A stretch of DNA of 64,000 bases. Origin: Kitasatospora sp. NBC_00458. Its GTDB lineage: Bacteria > Actinomycetota > Actinomycetes > Streptomycetales > Streptomycetaceae. The DNA is taken from positions 3,597,001-3,661,000 of the forward strand of contig NZ_CP107904.1 of assembly GCF_036013975.1 (NCBI RefSeq), given 5' to 3'. Positions 1 through 12,073 of this stretch are shown here, piece after piece. The number at the start of each line of letters is the position of its first letter. Positions within the stretch are counted from its first letter, which is position 1. The notes beneath the pieces are model-generated. The model was not told where the DNA came from, ran no database searches, and saw nothing but the letters and a program-made list of their open reading frames with translations. Made by a program: the position numbers and the translations under genes.

Positions 1-256
1 CGATCGCCTGGCCGGGGATGGCCACCTCGACGTACTGGCCCTCGGAGACCTGGTTGGCGAACTTGTCGCCGGTGACCGGCTCGTTGGCCGCCAGCCGGTT
101 CTCGACCAGGGAGAGCACCCGGACGGCGGCGGCGTCCACCCGGTCCTGGGCGGAGCTGACGATGGTGCGCTTCTCCACCAGGGCGAGCGGGACACAGAAC
201 ACGACGACGACCACGAGGACGACGCCGAGCAGCGAGTTGATCATCCGGCGCTTCAC
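1..256 (-). CDS. Sensor histidine kinase, N-terminal part (runs off left edge)
   Basis: Only the first 85 or so codons are inside the window. It starts with GTG at 256, with a GGGGAGCG run upstream. A basic start (VKRRM) is followed by one Val/Leu-rich membrane helix (about residues 6-27) and then a probable extracytoplasmic stretch, the layout of a class I sensor kinase. It lies 151 nt downstream of an OmpR-type response regulator on the same strand, so it is probably the cognate kinase. No kinase core is visible here; the call rests on the membrane topology and the pairing. Confidence 0.7.
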   Translation of the reverse strand, partial: MKRRMINSLLGVVLVVVVVFCVPLALVEKRTIVSSAQDRVDAAAVRVLSLVENRLAANEPVTGDKFANQVSEGQYVEVAIPGQAI

Positions 257-293
257 GCTGCCGCTCCCCGTGGTGGTGCGAAGTGGTGGTGCC

Positions 294-349
294 CGACCCG
301 GTGTGCCAGACCCGGTGTGCCCGACCCGGTGTGCCCGACCCGGTGTGCC
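294..349. repeat. Four tandem 14-bp repeats between response regulator and kinase
   Basis: Units CGACCCGGTGTGCC at 294-307, 308-321 (one mismatch), 322-335 and 336-349 fill the space between the two genes. They have no coding role that I can see. Confidence 0.85.
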
Positions 350-407
350 CGCCGCGGCGGCGCCCGACGCGGTCGGACCGGGTCCGCCCGGGCGGGTGCT
401 GCCCGGG

Positions 408-1082
<675 letters not shown>

Positions 1083-1411
1083 GGGGTGATGGTAGTCCGC
1101 CGGGCTACAGCCGTTGCGGCCGTGAGGTAGTTCACAGTGCGTGATCGTTATACGGAGGGCGATCGGCGCTCAACGGACACGCCCGGGCCGCCCGTTCGGC
1201 GAAGATTCTGCTTTTGGATCTTGCAACCGAAGGAATTCAGGCGGGCTTACCATGGATCGATCAAGCGAATCTGTCGGCAGCTTTACCATCGGCATACCTA
1301 ATTGCCGTGTTTTGTCAGCTGATGACGCCAAATATCGCCACGTAGAGTGGTTCCGTCCACGTCCGCCGCCACCCCCCTTGGCGGACGCTGTCAGGCAAGG
1401 AACCACTACAC
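1083..1411. other. Intergenic region, less GC-rich, divergent promoters
   Basis: This 329-nt gap separates the response regulator from the POT transporter. About 1200-1340 is clearly less GC-rich than the surroundings. It holds two direct TTACCAT copies (1247-1253, 1283-1289) and, at its right end, the nested hairpin annotated separately. I could not assign the transporter promoter with confidence. Confidence 0.6.
1346..1407 (+). promoter_or_regulatory. Nested leader hairpin that pairs the ribosome binding site of the POT gene
   Basis: The outer stem AGTGGTTCC (1346-1354) pairs perfectly with GGAACCACT (1399-1407). The inner stem GTCCGCC (1361-1367) pairs with GGCGGAC (1380-1386) around a 12-nt loop. 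The only plausible Shine-Dalgarno, AAGGA (1397-1401), lies partly in the closing stem, and the ATG is at 1412. The geometry suggests translational control of the transporter; the ligand or trigger is unknown. Confidence 0.65.
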
Positions 1412-2920
<1,509 letters not shown>

Positions 2921-2954
2921 CGACGCCCGGCCGCACCGCCTGAACGCCTGCCCC

Positions 2955-2991
2955 GGGGCCGGCGCGGAGTCCTGAGCTCCGCGCCGGCCCC
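2955..2991 (+). terminator. Terminator hairpin after POT transporter
   Basis: A 15-bp perfect stem (2955-2969 with 2977-2991) and a 7-nt loop, starting 35 nt after the stop codon. Confidence 0.85.
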
Positions 2992-3089
2992 GGTCGCCTT
3001 TCCCGGCCCGGCCGCCCGTCCCGGCCCCGGGCACACGCACCTGCCCGTTCGGCTGACCGGACCCGGCCCGGCATGCCAGTGTGCCAACC

Positions 3090-5237
3090 ATGGCCAACGA
3101 CTCCGCGCACGAACAGCCGCCCGCACCACTCACCCCTCCGCCCTCCCTCCCCCGCCAGCTCGCCCGCACCCGGCGCTTCTCGCTCGGCACCCCCGGCCCG
3201 TCGACCGTCTCCGCCGACGGCCGCACCGTCCTCTTCCTGCGCACCCGCTCCGGCGACGACCCGGCCTCCTGCCTCTGGACCCTCGACACCGCGACCGGTG
3301 CCGAACACCTGCTCGCCGACCCGGCCGCGCTCACCGCCGACGGCGGCGGCCCCGCTGGCGACGACGACCTGCCCGAAGCCGAACGGACCCGCCGCGAACG
3401 CGCCCGCGTCCTGACCACCGGCATCACCGCCTACGCCACCGACGCCACCGGCCTGCTCGCCGCCTTCGCCCTCCACGGCACCCTCTGGCTCGCCGACGCC
3501 ACGACCCGCGAGGTCCGGCCCGTCCCCGCCGCCGCCGGGGCCTACGACCCGCGCCCCGACCCCACCGGCCGCCGGATCGCCTACGTCTGCGCCGGCGCCC
3601 TGCGCGTCACCGGGACCGACGGCGGCGACGACCGCGCGCTCGCCGAACCCGAGCACCCCGAGACCGCGTACGGCGTCACCGAACACGTCGCCGCCGAGTC
3701 CATGCACCGCACCCGCGCCCACTGGTGGTCCCCCGACGGCACCCGGCTGCTGGTCGCCCGGGTCGACGAACGGGCGCTGCGCCGCCTCCACCTCGCCGAC
3801 CCGTCCGACCCCGCCCGGCCGCCGCGCACGATCCGCTACCCGCTCGCGGGCACCGACAACGCGGACGTCTCGCTCCGGCTGCTCGGCCTCGACGGCTCCC
3901 GCACCGAGGTCCGCTGGGACCGCACCGCGTTCGAGTACCTCACCGCCGCCGGCTGGGACGGCCACGGCCCGTACGCCGCCGTGCAGAGCCGCGACCAGCG
4001 GACCGTCCGCACCCTCGCGATCGACCCCTCGGACGGCGCCACCCGCGTCCTCGCCGAACGCCACGACGACCACTGGGTCGAACTCGTCCCCGGCCTGCCG
4101 GTCCGGACCGCCGACGGCGCCCTCGTCGACTCCGCCGACCTCGGCGACACCCGGCACCTCACCGTCGACGGCGAACCCGTCACCCCGCCCGGCCTCCAGC
4201 TGCACGCCGTCCTCGCCGCCGAGGGCGGAGAGGTGCTCTTCACCGCCTCCGAGGAACCGACGGAGAGCCACCTCTGGAGGTGGGCACCCGGCCAGGGCGC
4301 CGTCCGGCTGAGCCGCCCGCCCGGCACGCACACCGGTGTGCAGCGGGCCGGCACGCTGGTCCACACCGCCCGCACGCCCGGCACCACCGGCCCGCTCACC
4401 ACCGTCCACCGCGCCGGGCACCCCGCACTCCCGATCGCCTCCCACGCACAGACCCCGGTCCTCACCGCCCGGCCCGAACCGCTCCGGCTCGGCCCGCGCG
4501 AACTGCGCGCCGCGCTCTTCCTGCCCACCGGCCACCGCCCCGCCGACGGCCCGCTGCCCGTCCTGCTCGACCCCTACGGCGGACCGGCCGCCACCAAGGT
4601 CTCGGCCGGCGGCGGCTGGCCCGACCTGGTCTCGCAGTGGTTCGCCGACCAGGGCTTCGCCGTGCTGGTCGCCGACGGCCGCGGCACCCCCCGGCGCGGC
4701 CCGCACTGGGAGAAGAGCGTCTTCGCGGACGTCGCCACCCCCGTCCTCGACGACCAGGTCGAGGCGCTGCACGAGGCCGCCCGCACCCGGCCCGGCCTGC
4801 TCGACCTGGACCGGGTCGGCATCCGCGGCTGGTCCTTCGGCGGCTTCCTGGCCGCACTCGCCGTACTGCGCCGCCCCGACGTCTTCCACGCCGCCGTCGC
4901 CGGAGCCGCCCCGACCGACCACCGGCTCTACGACACCCACTGGAAGGAACGATTCCTCGGCCACCCGGACCGACACCCCGAGCGGTACGACGCCTGCTCC
5001 CTGATCCCCGACGCCGCCGGGCTGCGCCGGCCCCTGCTGCTGATCCACGGACTCGTCGACGACAACGTGCTCCCCGCCCACACCCTGCGCCTGTCCGCCG
5101 CGCTGCTGGCCGCCGGACGCCCGCACGAGGTCCTCCCGCTGGGCGGCACCGCGCACTCGCCGAGCGACGAGACGGTGTTCGAGAACCTGCTCCACCACCA
5201 GCTCGACTTCCTGCGGAGGTCGCTGGGGCCGGCCTGA
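3090..5237 (+). CDS. S9 family serine peptidase (dipeptidyl-peptidase IV / prolyl oligopeptidase type)
   Basis: About 715 residues from ATG 3090; an in-frame GTG at 3081 would add three. An N-terminal beta-propeller of the DPP-IV type (about 60-450) is followed by an alpha/beta hydrolase domain (about 480-715). The catalytic triad is readable: Ser582 in GWSFGG, Asp657 in HGLVDDNV and His689 in GGTAHSP. No signal peptide is seen, so it probably acts in the cytoplasm on short, often proline-containing peptides, which fits the peptide transporter upstream. There is no clear ribosome binding site, so the start is the least certain point. It ends against a bidirectional terminator shared with hutI. 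Confidence 0.92.
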   Translation: MANDSAHEQPPAPLTPPPSLPRQLARTRRFSLGTPGPSTVSADGRTVLFLRTRSGDDPASCLWTLDTATGAEHLLADPAALTADGGGPAGDDDLPEAERTRRERARVLTTGITAYATDATGLLAAFALHGTLWLADATTREVRPVPAAAGAYDPRPDPTGRRIAYVCAGALRVTGTDGGDDRALAEPEHPETAYGVTEHVAAESMHRTRAHWWSPDGTRLLVARVDERALRRLHLADPSDPARPPRTIRYPLAGTDNADVSLRLLGLDGSRTEVRWDRTAFEYLTAAGWDGHGPYAAVQSRDQRTVRTLAIDPSDGATRVLAERHDDHWVELVPGLPVRTADGALVDSADLGDTRHLTVDGEPVTPPGLQLHAVLAAEGGEVLFTASEEPTESHLWRWAPGQGAVRLSRPPGTHTGVQRAGTLVHTARTPGTTGPLTTVHRAGHPALPIASHAQTPVLTARPEPLRLGPRELRAALFLPTGHRPADGPLPVLLDPYGGPAATKVSAGGGWPDLVSQWFADQGFAVLVADGRGTPRRGPHWEKSVFADVATPVLDDQVEALHEAARTRPGLLDLDRVGIRGWSFGGFLAALAVLRRPDVFHAAVAGAAPTDHRLYDTHWKERFLGHPDRHPERYDACSLIPDAAGLRRPLLLIHGLVDDNVLPAHTLRLSAALLAAGRPHEVLPLGGTAHSPSDETVFENLLHHQLDFLRRSLGPA

Positions 5238-5244
5238 GCACGAC

Positions 5245-5279
5245 GGCGGGGCCGGTGCTCCCCGCACCGGCCCCGCCGC
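5245..5279. terminator. Bidirectional terminator between S9 peptidase and hutI
   Basis: A 15-bp perfect stem (5245-5259 with 5265-5279) and a 5-nt loop between convergent genes. Confidence 0.85.
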
Positions 5280-5333
5280 CCAGCCGCCCGACTGCTCCGG
5301 CCCGAGCGGGCCCGGAACCGGGAAGCGGGCCCG

Positions 5334-6518
5334 TCAGACCTCGCGGACGCCCGCCCGCCAGACCGCCGCCGTCAGCGGCACCCCCGGCCGGTACGCCAGG
5401 TGCACGTGCGAGGGCGCCTCCAGCAGCTGCAGGTCGGCCCGGGAGCCCACCGTCACCGCGCCCACGTCCGAGCGCCGCAGCGCGTGCGCGCCGCCCGCCG
5501 TCGCCGCCCAGACCGCCTCGTCCGGCGTCATGCCCATCTCCCGCACCGCCACCGCGATGCAGAACGCCATCGAACTGGTGAAGCTGGAACCGGGGTTGCA
5601 GTCGGTGGAGAGCGCCACCACCGCCCCCGCGTCCAGCAGCCGGCGCGCGTCCGGGTAGACCGCCCGGGTGGAGAACTCGGCGCCCGGCAGCAGCGTGGCG
5701 ACCGTCGCCGAACCGGCCAGGGCGGCCACGTCCTCGTCCGTCAGGTGGGTGCAGTGGTCGGCCGAGGCCGCCCCCAGCTCGACGGCCAGCTGGACGCCCG
5801 GGCCGTGGGTCAGCTGGTTGGCGTGCACCCGCGGGGTGAGCCCCCGCTCGATGCCGGCGGTCAGGATCGCCCGCGCCTGGTCGCCGTCGAAGGCGCCCTT
5901 CTCGCAGAACACGTCCACCCAGCGGGCGTACGGCACGCACGCGTCCAGCATCGGACCGGTGACCAGGTCGACGTACCCGGCCGGGTCGTCCGCGTACTCG
6001 GGGGCGACCACGTGCGCCCCCAGGTAGGTGGTCTCCGGCGTGTACGAGGAGGCGATCCGCAGCGCCCGCGCCTCGTCGGCGACGGTCAGCCCGTACCCGG
6101 ACTTGCACTCGATCGTCGTGGTGCCCTGGCGGAGGGACTCCCGCACCAGCCGGGCCAGGTTGGCGTCGAGCTCGGCGTCGGCGGCGGCCCGGGTGGCGGC
6201 GACCGTGGTGCGGATCCCCCCGGCGCTGTAGGACTGGCCGGACATCCGCGCGTTGAACTCGGCGGTGCGGTCGCCGGCGAAGACCAGGTGGGCGTGCGAG
6301 TCGACGTAGCCGGGCAGCAGGGCGCGCCCCGCCGCGTCGAACCGCTCGTCGGCGGCGGGTGCCTCGGCGGCCGGGCCGACCCAGGCGACGGCGGAGCCGT
6401 CGATCACCACGGCCGCGTCGGTGAGCAGGCCGAGCGGCCCGGTCCCGTGCGCGGGGTCGTTGGTGACCAGGCTTCCGATGCCGGTGATCAGCGTGCTCGG
6501 GATGCTCGGGGTGCTCAC
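5334..6518 (-). CDS. hutI: Imidazolonepropionase
   Basis: A 394-residue amidohydrolase-superfamily enzyme that opens 4-imidazolone-5-propanoate to N-formimidoyl-L-glutamate, the third step of histidine breakdown. Metal and substrate motifs are present: [10 protein letters not shown] near residue 73, [10 protein letters not shown] near 235 and STDCNPGSS near 305. The start is GTG 6518 with AAAGG seven bases upstream. It is the last gene of the leftward hutU-M20-hutF-hutI cluster and is separated from hutF by 153 nt that hold an unusual 8-bp repeat tract. Confidence 0.95.
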   Translation of the reverse strand: MSTPSIPSTLITGIGSLVTNDPAHGTGPLGLLTDAAVVIDGSAVAWVGPAAEAPAADERFDAAGRALLPGYVDSHAHLVFAGDRTAEFNARMSGQSYSAGGIRTTVAATRAAADAELDANLARLVRESLRQGTTTIECKSGYGLTVADEARALRIASSYTPETTYLGAHVVAPEYADDPAGYVDLVTGPMLDACVPYARWVDVFCEKGAFDGDQARAILTAGIERGLTPRVHANQLTHGPGVQLAVELGAASADHCTHLTDEDVAALAGSATVATLLPGAEFSTRAVYPDARRLLDAGAVVALSTDCNPGSSFTSSMAFCIAVAVREMGMTPDEAVWAATAGGAHALRRSDVGAVTVGSRADLQLLEAPSHVHLAYRPGVPLTAAVWRAGVREV

Positions 6519-6630
6519 GTCATGCCTTTCGGGAACGGGCCCGGGGGCGGACGGGACGGGCCCGCCCGCCCCCGGGTTCGACGGGGAGGGGACGGCCGGC
6601 GGGAACCGGCGGCTCGGTGCGGCTCGGCAC

Positions 6631-6686
6631 CTCAGCGACTCAGTGGCTCAGCCGCTCAGTGGCTCAGCAACTCAGTGGCTCAGCGC
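6631..6686. repeat. Seven tandem 8-bp units at the hutF/hutI junction
   Basis: CTCAGNNN units: CTCAGCGA, CTCAGTGG, CTCAGCCG, CTCAGTGG, CTCAGCAA, CTCAGTGG, CTCAGCGC. CTCAGTGG occupies every second place, giving a 16-bp super-period. The tract includes the last five codons and the stop of hutF. Confidence 0.9.
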
Positions 6687-8048
6687 GGTGATCGAGGCCT
6701 GCAGCGCGGCCGGCACGTCCGCCACCAGCTGGTGGACGCCGTCCCTGACCACGTGCCGCCCGCCGACCACCACGTGCCGCACGTCGGCCGCCGAGGCGGC
6801 GAAGACGGCGGTCTCGGCGCCGAGCCGGAACGCCGGCCCGGCCGTCCGCACCGAGTCCAGCGCGACCACGGTGAAGTCCGCCAGCGCACCCGCCTCGATC
6901 CGGCCGGCCTCCGGCCAGCCCAGCGAGGCGTGCCCGTCCTCCGTCCCCGCCCGGAGCAGCGAGTTCGCCGTCCAGTGGCCCCGGGTGCGGGTCCGCAGCC
7001 GCTCGTTCAGCTCCAGCGCGCGGGCCTCCTCGAACGGGTCGATGACGGCGTGGCTGTCGCTGCCGAGGGTGACCGGGCAGCCGCCGGAGGCGAGCTGCCG
7101 GGCCGGGCCGATGCCGTCCGCGAGGTCCCGCTCGGTGGTGGGGCACATGCAGATCGTGGTGGAGGAGCCGGTGAGCAGCTCGACGTCCTCCTCGGTGAGG
7201 TGCGTGGCGTGCACGGCCGAGGTGCGCGGGCCGAGCACGCCGTGGTCGGCGAGCAGCCTGGTCGGGGTGACGCCGTGCGCGGCCAGGCAGGCGTCGTTCT
7301 CGGCGGTCTGCTCGGAGAGGTGGACGTGCAGCGGGGCCTCCCGCGTCGACGCCCAGTGGGCGACGGTGCCGAGCTGCTCCGCGGGGACGGCCCGCACCGA
7401 GTGGATCGCGGCGCCGATCCGGGCGTGGTCGCGGGCCTTCAGCCGGTCGGCCCGCTCGGCCCAGGCGTCGGCGTCGCCGTCGCCGAACCGGAGCTGGGGC
7501 TTGGTCGGCTCGGCGCCGAACCCGGACGACAGGTAGCAGGTGTCGAGCAGGGTGATCCGGATGCCGGCCCGGGCGGCGGCCTCGATCAGCGCCTCGCCCA
7601 TCGCGTTGGGGTCGTCGTAGCGGGCGCCGCCGGGCGCGTGGTGCAGGTAGTGGAACTCGCCGACGGCGGTGATCCCGGCGAGCGCCATCTCCGCGTAGAC
7701 GGCGGTGGCGAGCTCCAGGTAGCTGTCCGGGTCGAGCGCGCCGGCGAACCGGTACATGGTGTCGCGCCAGGTCCAGAAGGTGCCCGAGCCGACCTGGACG
7801 TGGCCGCGCAGCGCCCGGTGGAAGGCGTGCGAGTGGGCGTTGGCCTGGCCGGGGAGGAGCAGCCCGTCGAGCCGGACGGCGCCGGGCGGGCAGGGCCCGC
7901 TGTCCGGCTGGACCCTGGCGATCTTGCCGCCGGCGCCGGTGGCGATCAGCACGTCCTGCTCGACCACCGGCCCGTTGGCGTGCGGCAGCCAGGCGTACCG
8001 CGCCCAGAAAGTCGTCGTTTGCGCGCCTCCGGCACGTCCTACTGACAC
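6672..8048 (-). CDS. hutF: Formimidoylglutamate deiminase
   Basis: A 458-residue amidohydrolase-superfamily enzyme that deiminates N-formimidoyl-L-glutamate to N-formyl-L-glutamate and ammonia. Metal ligands are visible: NAHSHAFHRALRG near residue 70, HVHLSEQ near 230, HATHLTEEDV and LGSDSHAVIDP. The start is GTG 8048, overlapping the end of the M20 gene by 10 nt, with GGAGGA six bases upstream, so translation is probably coupled. HutF commits this organism to the branch through formylglutamate instead of direct HutG cleavage. The last codons lie in an 8-bp repeat tract. Confidence 0.93.
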   Translation of the reverse strand: MSVGRAGGAQTTTFWARYAWLPHANGPVVEQDVLIATGAGGKIARVQPDSGPCPPGAVRLDGLLLPGQANAHSHAFHRALRGHVQVGSGTFWTWRDTMYRFAGALDPDSYLELATAVYAEMALAGITAVGEFHYLHHAPGGARYDDPNAMGEALIEAAARAGIRITLLDTCYLSSGFGAEPTKPQLRFGDGDADAWAERADRLKARDHARIGAAIHSVRAVPAEQLGTVAHWASTREAPLHVHLSEQTAENDACLAAHGVTPTRLLADHGVLGPRTSAVHATHLTEEDVELLTGSSTTICMCPTTERDLADGIGPARQLASGGCPVTLGSDSHAVIDPFEEARALELNERLRTRTRGHWTANSLLRAGTEDGHASLGWPEAGRIEAGALADFTVVALDSVRTAGPAFRLGAETAVFAASAADVRHVVVGGRHVVRDGVHQLVADVPAALQASITALSH

Positions 8049-9267
8049 GCCAGGTCCTCCAGTACGTCGGCGAGGGCGGACACGCCGGCCAGGCAGTCGG
8101 CCGTCTCGGCGTGTTCGGCCGGGGAGTGGGAGACCCCGCTCGGGTTCCGCACGAACAGCATGGCGGTCGGGATCGCCGATGCCAGGATCCCGGCGTCGTG
8201 TCCCGCCCCGGTGGGCAGCACGGGGACGCCGCCCGGGCCGCGCTTGCCGAGGACCTGCGCCAGGCGGTCGCGCAGCGGGCCGTCGAAGTCCACCACCGGG
8301 GTGTAGGACTCGCGGGTCAGCTCGACCCGGACGCCGTCGCGCCCGCCGCGTTCGGTAGCGGCCTGCCCGATCTCCTCGACCAGCGCGGTCAGCGTGGCCT
8401 CGTCGGCGGCCCGGGAGTCCAGCCAGCCGCGGACCAGGGAGGCGATCGCGTTGGTGCCGTTGGGCTCGACGGCGACCTTGCCGAAGGTGGCCAGCGCGCC
8501 CGCGAGCTTCGCCTTCTTCCGTGCCGCGAGCACGGTGTTGGCGTAGGTGAGCATCGGGTCGCGGCGGTCCTCGATCCGGGTGGTCCCGGCGTGGTTGGCC
8601 TCGCCGTGGAAGTCGAACCGCCAGCGGCCGTGCGGCCAGATCGCCGAGGCCACGCCGACCGGCCGGTCCTCGGCGAGGTAGCGGCCCTGCTCGACGTGGA
8701 GTTCGACGAAGGCGCCGATCCGGGCCAGCCGGTCGGAGTCCGCGCCGATCGCGGTCGGGTCGTAGCCGGCCCGTTCCATCGCGTCGGGCAGCCGGACGCC
8801 GTCGGCGTCGCGCAGCTCGTACGCGGCGTCCCGGCCCAGCACGCCGGCGGTGAGCCGGGAGCCGATGCAGGCCACGCCGAACCGGGCGCCCTCCTCGTCG
8901 CCGAAGTTGACGATCGCCAGCGGGCGGGTGAACCCGGCGCCGCGCGAGCGCAGCTCGTCGAGCGCGGCGAAGGAGGAGACCACGCCGAGCGGGCCGTCGA
9001 AGGCGCCGCCGTCGGGGACGGAGTCCAGGTGCGAGCCGGTGACGACCGCGCCCTCGCCGGACGGGTCGCCGAGCCAGGCCCACTGGTTGCCGTTGCGGTC
9101 CAGTTCGTAGGTCAGGCCGCGGTCGCGGGCCTGCTGCTCGAACCAGGCGCGGCACTCGGCGTCGGCGGAGTTCCAGGCGAACCGGCGGTAGCCGCCGGAG
9201 GAGGCGGAGCGGCCCACGGGGAGCAGCTCCGCCCACATCCGTTCGAAGCTGTCGGAGCCCTGGTCGG

Positions 9268-9271
<4 letters not shown>
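8039..9271 (-). CDS. M20-family amidohydrolase in the hut operon (allantoate / N-carbamoyl amino acid hydrolase type)
   Basis: A 410-residue binuclear metallohydrolase of the allantoate amidohydrolase / N-carbamoyl-L-amino-acid hydrolase family. Metal ligand motifs: [31 protein letters not shown] and the C-terminal HSPAEH. The GTG start (9271) overlaps the hutU stop in a GTGA junction, and its own end overlaps hutF, so the three genes look translationally coupled. No N-formylglutamate deformylase (HutG) is seen nearby. Its place between hutU and hutF suggests that it removes the formyl group in the last step, but this is inference; database names usually read allantoate amidohydrolase. Confidence 0.88.
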
Positions 9272-10935
<1,664 letters not shown>

Positions 10936-10953
10936 GTCCCAGCCTCCCTACGG

Positions 10954-11001
10954 ATGAATTCATTCAGTCTCGACTCAACTGAATATATCCAAACATTCAG
11001 T
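10954..11001 (-). promoter_or_regulatory. Operator-like cluster upstream of hutU
   Basis: ATGAATTCAT palindrome (10954-10963), then ATTCAGT (10962-10968), ACTGAAT (10978-10984) and ATTCAGT (10995-11001): three copies of one 7-mer in alternating orientation with 9- and 10-nt gaps. A TATATT hexamer on the minus strand (10987-10982) could be the -10. It is the most AT-rich patch for many kilobases. Confidence 0.65.
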
Positions 11002-11115
11002 CGCCGACCAGACCTGCGCACATCCGATCAGCGCCCGCGCGGTCGACCGCCGAGCGCTACCCTGAACCCGGCGAGCACCAGCCACTCGGCCCAGCGCCAG
11101 GGAGCGGAGGACACG

Positions 11116-11688
11116 ATGACGGCCATCACCGTGCGGCCCGGCAGACTCCGGGATGCGGCGGAGGAGATCGAGCGGAGCACCGGCCTCCGCGTCCAGATCA
11201 TCGGAGGAACCCTGGTGATGTCCCCCACCCCCCGCGGCAAGCACGCGGGGACCGTACGCCTACTCCGTGACCAGCTCATTCCGCAGTTGCCCAGGAGCCT
11301 CGGGGCGTACGAGGTCTCGTCCATCTCTATGCCGGACAACGACGAGGACTACGTGACCCCGGACCTGGTGGTCCTCCCCGTCGACTGGGATCGCGACGAC
11401 GACTGGCTGGCAGACCCGCGCGACGTCGCGTTCGCCATGGAGGTCATCTCCAATTCCGAAGGCGCCGGCTCCGTCGCCACCAAGACCGACTGGTACGCCA
11501 GTGCCGGCGTTGCCGTCCTGCTCGCGGTCGATCCGCGCAAGGGCGTCTGGACTCTCTACACGCACCCACGCGACGGCGCCTACCAAGGCATCCTGAACGG
11601 CGAGTTCGGCGAGCCCGTACCGCTCGCCGCACCGCTCCCGGGCGAGCTGAGCACCGCCGAACTCCCGGTCTACGCGCCCCGGCGCTGA
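11116..11688 (+). CDS. Uma2-family (DUF820) putative endonuclease
   Basis: A 190-residue protein of the Uma2/DUF820 group, which has a PD-(D/E)XK-like fold. Visible core: YVTPDLVVLP (acidic residue of the core), FAMEVISNS and TKTDWYASAGVAVLLAVDP, which supplies the D/E...K residues. ATG 11116 follows GGAGG by five bases. Such proteins are often numerous in actinobacteria and cyanobacteria and their role is unclear. It is not obviously related to the hut genes beside it. Convergent with the zinc-ribbon gene, 7 nt away. Confidence 0.85.
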   Translation: MTAITVRPGRLRDAAEEIERSTGLRVQIIGGTLVMSPTPRGKHAGTVRLLRDQLIPQLPRSLGAYEVSSISMPDNDEDYVTPDLVVLPVDWDRDDDWLADPRDVAFAMEVISNSEGAGSVATKTDWYASAGVAVLLAVDPRKGVWTLYTHPRDGAYQGILNGEFGEPVPLAAPLPGELSTAELPVYAPRR

Positions 11689-11695
11689 GCGGCCG

Positions 11696-12016
11696 TCAGG
11701 CCGCCGCGTCGCCGTCCCAGTCGATGCCGATCTCGGCCAGCCAGCGGCGGTCGGCGGCGTCCGGGGTGGCCGGTCGGGGCGGGCGGGGGATCTCCTGGAC
11801 GGGGCCGAGGCCGTAGCGTTCGGCCGCGGCGGCGGCACGGGCGTCGGGCTCGATGACGCCGACGTGCACCGCGGTGTCGTCGCCGGGATCGAGGACGGTC
11901 AGTTCGGGTTCGGGCAGACGGCGCAGGGTGACACGGCGTCCGCAGGTCGGGCAGGACCACTCGTCGGCGCCCGAGGCGAGCCGGGCGACGAACTTCATCT
12001 CGTGGATCACGCGCAT
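11696..12016 (-). CDS. Small zinc-ribbon-like hypothetical protein
   Basis: 106 residues. WSCPTCGRRVTLRRL (about 20-34) has one CxxC pair, a likely metal-binding knuckle; the remainder is acidic and Ala/Pro-rich with a C-terminal WLAEIGIDWDGD. ATG 12016 has AGGGGGTG six bases upstream. I do not recognise a function. Codirectional with, and 57 nt from, the RpiR regulator. Confidence 0.7.
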   Translation of the reverse strand: MRVIHEMKFVARLASGADEWSCPTCGRRVTLRRLPEPELTVLDPGDDTAVHVGVIEPDARAAAAAERYGLGPVQEIPRPPRPATPDAADRRWLAEIGIDWDGDAAA

Positions 12017-12073
12017 GGCGGCACCCCCTGTACAGAGGGATGCCCCGGTTTGTGGCGACTACTCCAGCCGCGG

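Noticed and set aside
3725..5581. Long open frame of 618 codons on the plus strand inside the S9 peptidase gene
   Set aside because: Arg/Pro-dominated translation with no domain, in another frame of a gene with a full catalytic triad; typical of high-GC DNA.
5400..8045. 881-codon plus-strand frame opposite hutI and hutF
   Set aside because: Antisense shadow: Gly/Arg/Val composition and no motifs, while the minus strand encodes recognisable enzymes.
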